Of a stretch of 64,000 bases of DNA, positions 59,801 through 64,000 are shown piece after piece. Both the position numbers and the translations under genes were made by a program. Each line of letters opens with the position of its first letter. The stretch's first letter is position 1. This DNA is from Magicicada septendecula (taxonomy: Eukaryota > Arthropoda > Insecta > Hemiptera > Cicadidae), in assembly GCA_034769895.1 (NCBI GenBank), contig CM068373.1, positions 202,906,134-202,970,133 of the forward strand, written 5' to 3'. Below the pieces are notes generated by a model. That model saw nothing but the letters and a program-made list of their open reading frames with translations, was not told the origin of the DNA and did not search any database.

Positions 59801-62262
59801 CTTTAAGCTCCTTTCAGCAGATGACTTCATAGCTTTCATTGTCAGTATTAACTGTCTCATCTGTTTGTTTGCGTATTGAAACTGTTCAACAGTTTGTAGG
59901 TTTTTCTGAATCTCTTGAATCTCTTGAATGTGTTCAAAGAGTTTCATTCTTTTATTATTTAAAGATATGCTCTTTTCTGTGTCTTTACTTTTAGGTGTAC
60001 TTGCTTCATTTACCACTGTTTCTTCTAACATAATATCCTTTGGAAGGTCTATAATAAGAGTATTTTCTTCGTTCTCCCTTTCCTCAGGAATCATATTGGT
60101 TAGTGTTCTACAAACAAGGTGAATATGTTTGCACATATTGTTTCGTATGGCACTGTCCATACACGAACACACAAACTCATGAAAGCAAGAGTTACAGTGT
60201 ATGCACTGTAAAAGACATGATTTGCAGTGTTTAATCCGTTTTAACAGTATAAAATTCTGTTTGTGTGGATGACAAGACCTGCCACTTGTCATCTAAAGTT
60301 GTCAACACTTTCTCTGCGTCCAACAACATACTTGCTTTGTGACGATTTCTTAATACTTGCAATTTTTTCACAAGTTTTCCTTTCTTCATTTTAATTATCA
60401 GATCAAACATTTTATCTTTAAGTAAATGTAAAATGGCACAGATTGTCTTGTCCAGTCTTTTTATAAGTTTCCCTTTTAAGTAGCAGTATTTTAACACTTT
60501 ATTCAAGTTTTCTATGGACGTATTTGTGTTAATACCTAAATTTAAACGATGGCAGTACGCCCATGATTTATATTTTTGTTTAATAATGTATTGGTTTTGA
60601 AAATATTGATAAAAAGAATGTGTATCTGTGTCTTCATGAAGTCTCCTTAACACTTCATGGAGCATTTTGTTAAAAGCGTCTTCATCAAGTTCATATAACA
60701 GAGCCTGTAACATTTTAAACACACTGTCTCGTGTTTCTTTTATTTTAATTTTTGTATTTACATTGGTCTTCCATGCCCTTAGTACATGCCATGTACAATA
60801 AATACGATTATTTGAAGTCCCCATTGTTTTACACCATGCGGAATAGAATGTGTCTTCCATGTCAGACATAAATGTACGGGTTGTAATACATCCTAATACA
60901 GACTTTATTTGATAAAAAAAAAATCTTTAGAATAGTTTCATCCCCTCTGTTAGTAAACATGAAGGCTGCAGGAAATCCCTCTCTTGTTTCATCCATTGTC
61001 AGTAGTGTATATAGCTGAAAGTTATAATTGTTCAGCCCATGCGTCCCATCAATACACACTATATCATTACTGTACTTTTTAAAAATAACTTTTTGCGCTT
61101 CAGACATGTATAGCAATAAGAAGTCTTCTTCTTTCAGTTGAGGAAACTCAAAACTAATTACTCCTTGTGGTTTATAAACCACTAAGGCAGTGTCCTTAGA
61201 TGTTTTAAGATCTTCAACCCAAGCCTCGATGCTTACAGGGTCAAATGGATGTTTTATGGCTTCATCATTTAGATTGAAGCCTTTTTCAATATTTATAATA
61301 TCTTTTTTGTTCACTAGGTGAATTCTTTGTAATTCACAATTTGATATAGAACACCTGATATCTTTTAAAATTTCCTCATGGGGTATTTTACTTGCTAAGT
61401 GACTTGCAATTTGGTTTCTCTCTTTCTTTGTCAAGTGAATATGTTTTAACTCATTTTTATGGCCAACATGTGTTAAAAGAAATGAGACATGTACAGTGCC
61501 ATTTTTTAATTTTTTCATCTTGATCATTGCTGGACAAAACCCATTTATTTTGCAGCTTCCCATAATTTTTAAGTGGCGTTTGTTTAGTCCTAGTTTCCTG
61601 TAAAAACCACTTCTGTGGCATTGGTAAACGTCAGATACATTTCCATTTGACGTTTGTTTAAAAAAACATGTTGTTTTATTTTCAATTTCTTGTTTCCACG
61701 CATTATATTCATCGACAGAATCAAAACTGTGATGTTCACACTTCATAAAAATGCCATGTACATTTTCAAAATGACTGTAAATTTTCTGTTCATTATGTCG
61801 CCATGGTCTCCTTGTTATGAATTTACAAATAGGACATTGTCTTTTAACCAGAAGTGGTTTTCCAATGTTATGATATTTTCTTTCATGGTTTGTGAGGTGA
61901 TGTTTATGCTTGTATTTTGCATTACATAGAGTACACATGAAAGATCGTGCTAAGGATCCACTGTTATGTATTTTTAAACTTAATATGTGACGTTTTAAAT
62001 TATACTGGTGAATTGTTGTATAAGTGCACATATCACATTTATAAATTTGTTTTGGCTCAGTAGAATGGGTTGATTTGATGTGTCGCTGCAAATAATTTTT
62101 TTGGGAATACTGTTTGTTACACAAAGTGCAACTAAATGTAGCTGTTTCAATTTGCTCCCCTTTGGCATTTCTTTTGTGAACAATTCTAATATGCCGTTTA
62201 CAGTAAGAACTCTTACTGAACTCTTTGCTGCATAAATCACATTTTACGGCAGTAGTACTCAT

Positions 62263-63625
<1,363 letters not shown>

Positions 63626-63734
63626 GTACTTATTTTTTACTTGTTTGTTCCATAACATTGATTACAATTGCAGCAACATTGATCAAAATGACATCAAATA
63701 CATGGACATGTATACATGTACTACCCTCAAAACA

Positions 63735-64000
63735 CGAAAAAAAGTCATTTTACTTCCATATTCCTTAAGGAATGGAAGTATGGTGATGGCAAAAAAAATC
63801 GTGTTCGAGATTATTGCAGATTCTGATTCTACTACACTCAAAACATGAAAAAAAGTCGTTTTCCGAAAAGTGTCTGTGTGTGTGTCTGTCTGTCTGTGTG
63901 TGTGTCTGTCTGTGTGTCTGTGTGTCTGTAGATTTTTTCTATGGCAAACGATAACTGCCGCAAATTCAAACAGAATCAAATAATTTTTTGCATGCTGCCC
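63735..64000 (+). repeat. Interspersed repeat, copy 2 (cut by window edge)
   Basis: The same family as 50525-50735 in the opposite orientation, with the palindrome TTCCTTAAGGAA at 63761-63772 and a longer, impure TG/TC core (63871-63928). A motif of about 25 bases (CTACxCTCAAAACAxGAAAAAAAGTC, at about 63721 and 63830) is repeated within it, so the full unit probably starts near 63715. Confidence 0.7.

Larger units (their letters stand above)
58803..62262 (-). pseudogene. C2H2 zinc finger + MULE transposase + SWIM gene (frameshifted, intron-containing)
   Basis: Runs from ATG 62262, placed directly after an acceptor-like TTTATTTTCAG. Residues 8-169 hold five C2H2 fingers (C8/C11/H24/H29; 45/48/61/66; 76/79/92/99; 110/113/126/131; 143/146/164/169). 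Residues about 215-268 have the spaced Cys/Cys...H.GH of a WRKY-GCM1/FLYWCH-type domain. The MULE core has D405 (VCIDGTHG), then the second Asp in FMSDMEDTFYSAW with the following CTWH, and a Glu in NTSIENLNKVLK. A SWIM finger CxCx10CxH (CSCMDSAIRNNMCKHIH) follows. Two frameshifts break it: in the A10 run 60914-60923 and at about 60237-60250. A coiled-coil tail ends at donor AAG|GTATGT (59801/59800). Such proteins are Mutator-like transposases or their domesticated kin. No terminal inverted repeats are seen. Confidence 0.85.

Overview
The window is AT-rich eukaryotic DNA, almost certainly from an arthropod and probably an insect. The evidence is the mix of mobile elements (Ty3/gypsy-type LTR elements, a Penelope-like element, pogo/Tigger, Merlin/ISXO2-like, hAT-like and MULE-type transposases), spliced coding exons, long (CA)n/(GT)n microsatellites, and an exon reading as the C-terminus of an arthropod-type gamma-glutamyltransferase. 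I cannot name the species. There is no operon-like or bacterial structure.

Positions 1-32480 are one tandem array of a single LTR retrotransposon family, all on the + strand. It runs internal-LTR-internal-LTR with neighbouring units sharing one LTR: six LTRs of about 1.17 kb and five internal regions between them, plus a partial internal region at the left window edge. The period is about 6.5 kb. The first four LTR-to-LTR internal segments behave alike (about 5.34 kb each); the last has lost about 3.46 kb. The array continues beyond the left edge and stops exactly at the 3' end of an LTR at 32480. Each full internal region has a primer-binding-site-like sequence, a coiled-coil gag-like ORF, a second 233-codon ORF, about 3.8 kb with no recognisable pol, a strong hairpin and a G-tract abutting the next LTR. 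It is therefore a non-autonomous, gag-only element amplified into a macrosatellite, with a higher-order two-unit (about 13.03 kb) pattern.

Positions 32481-54400 are host or unclassified DNA full of other elements: a non-autonomous hAT-like element (36794-37651), a dead LINE 3' end (about 38285-38740), a complete minus-strand non-autonomous LTR element with ~99% identical LTRs and a 4-bp target duplication (39255-44523), a 3.2 kb long-TIR element carrying a spliced Merlin/ISXO2-like transposase exon (45869-49089), a decayed Penelope-like element followed by a good hammerhead-ribozyme match (51167-52903), and one LTR of a further element (53511-53888).

Positions 54400-64000 carry minus-strand coding DNA: a terminal gamma-glutamyltransferase-like exon (54437-54586), a complete but inactivated Tigger element (56469-58795), and an intron-containing gene with five C2H2 fingers, a MULE transposase core and a SWIM finger (58803-62262), followed by microsatellites and a repeat family that also occurs, inverted, near 50.6 kb. 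Nothing here works as one pathway. The theme is serial mobile-element insertion and local tandem amplification.
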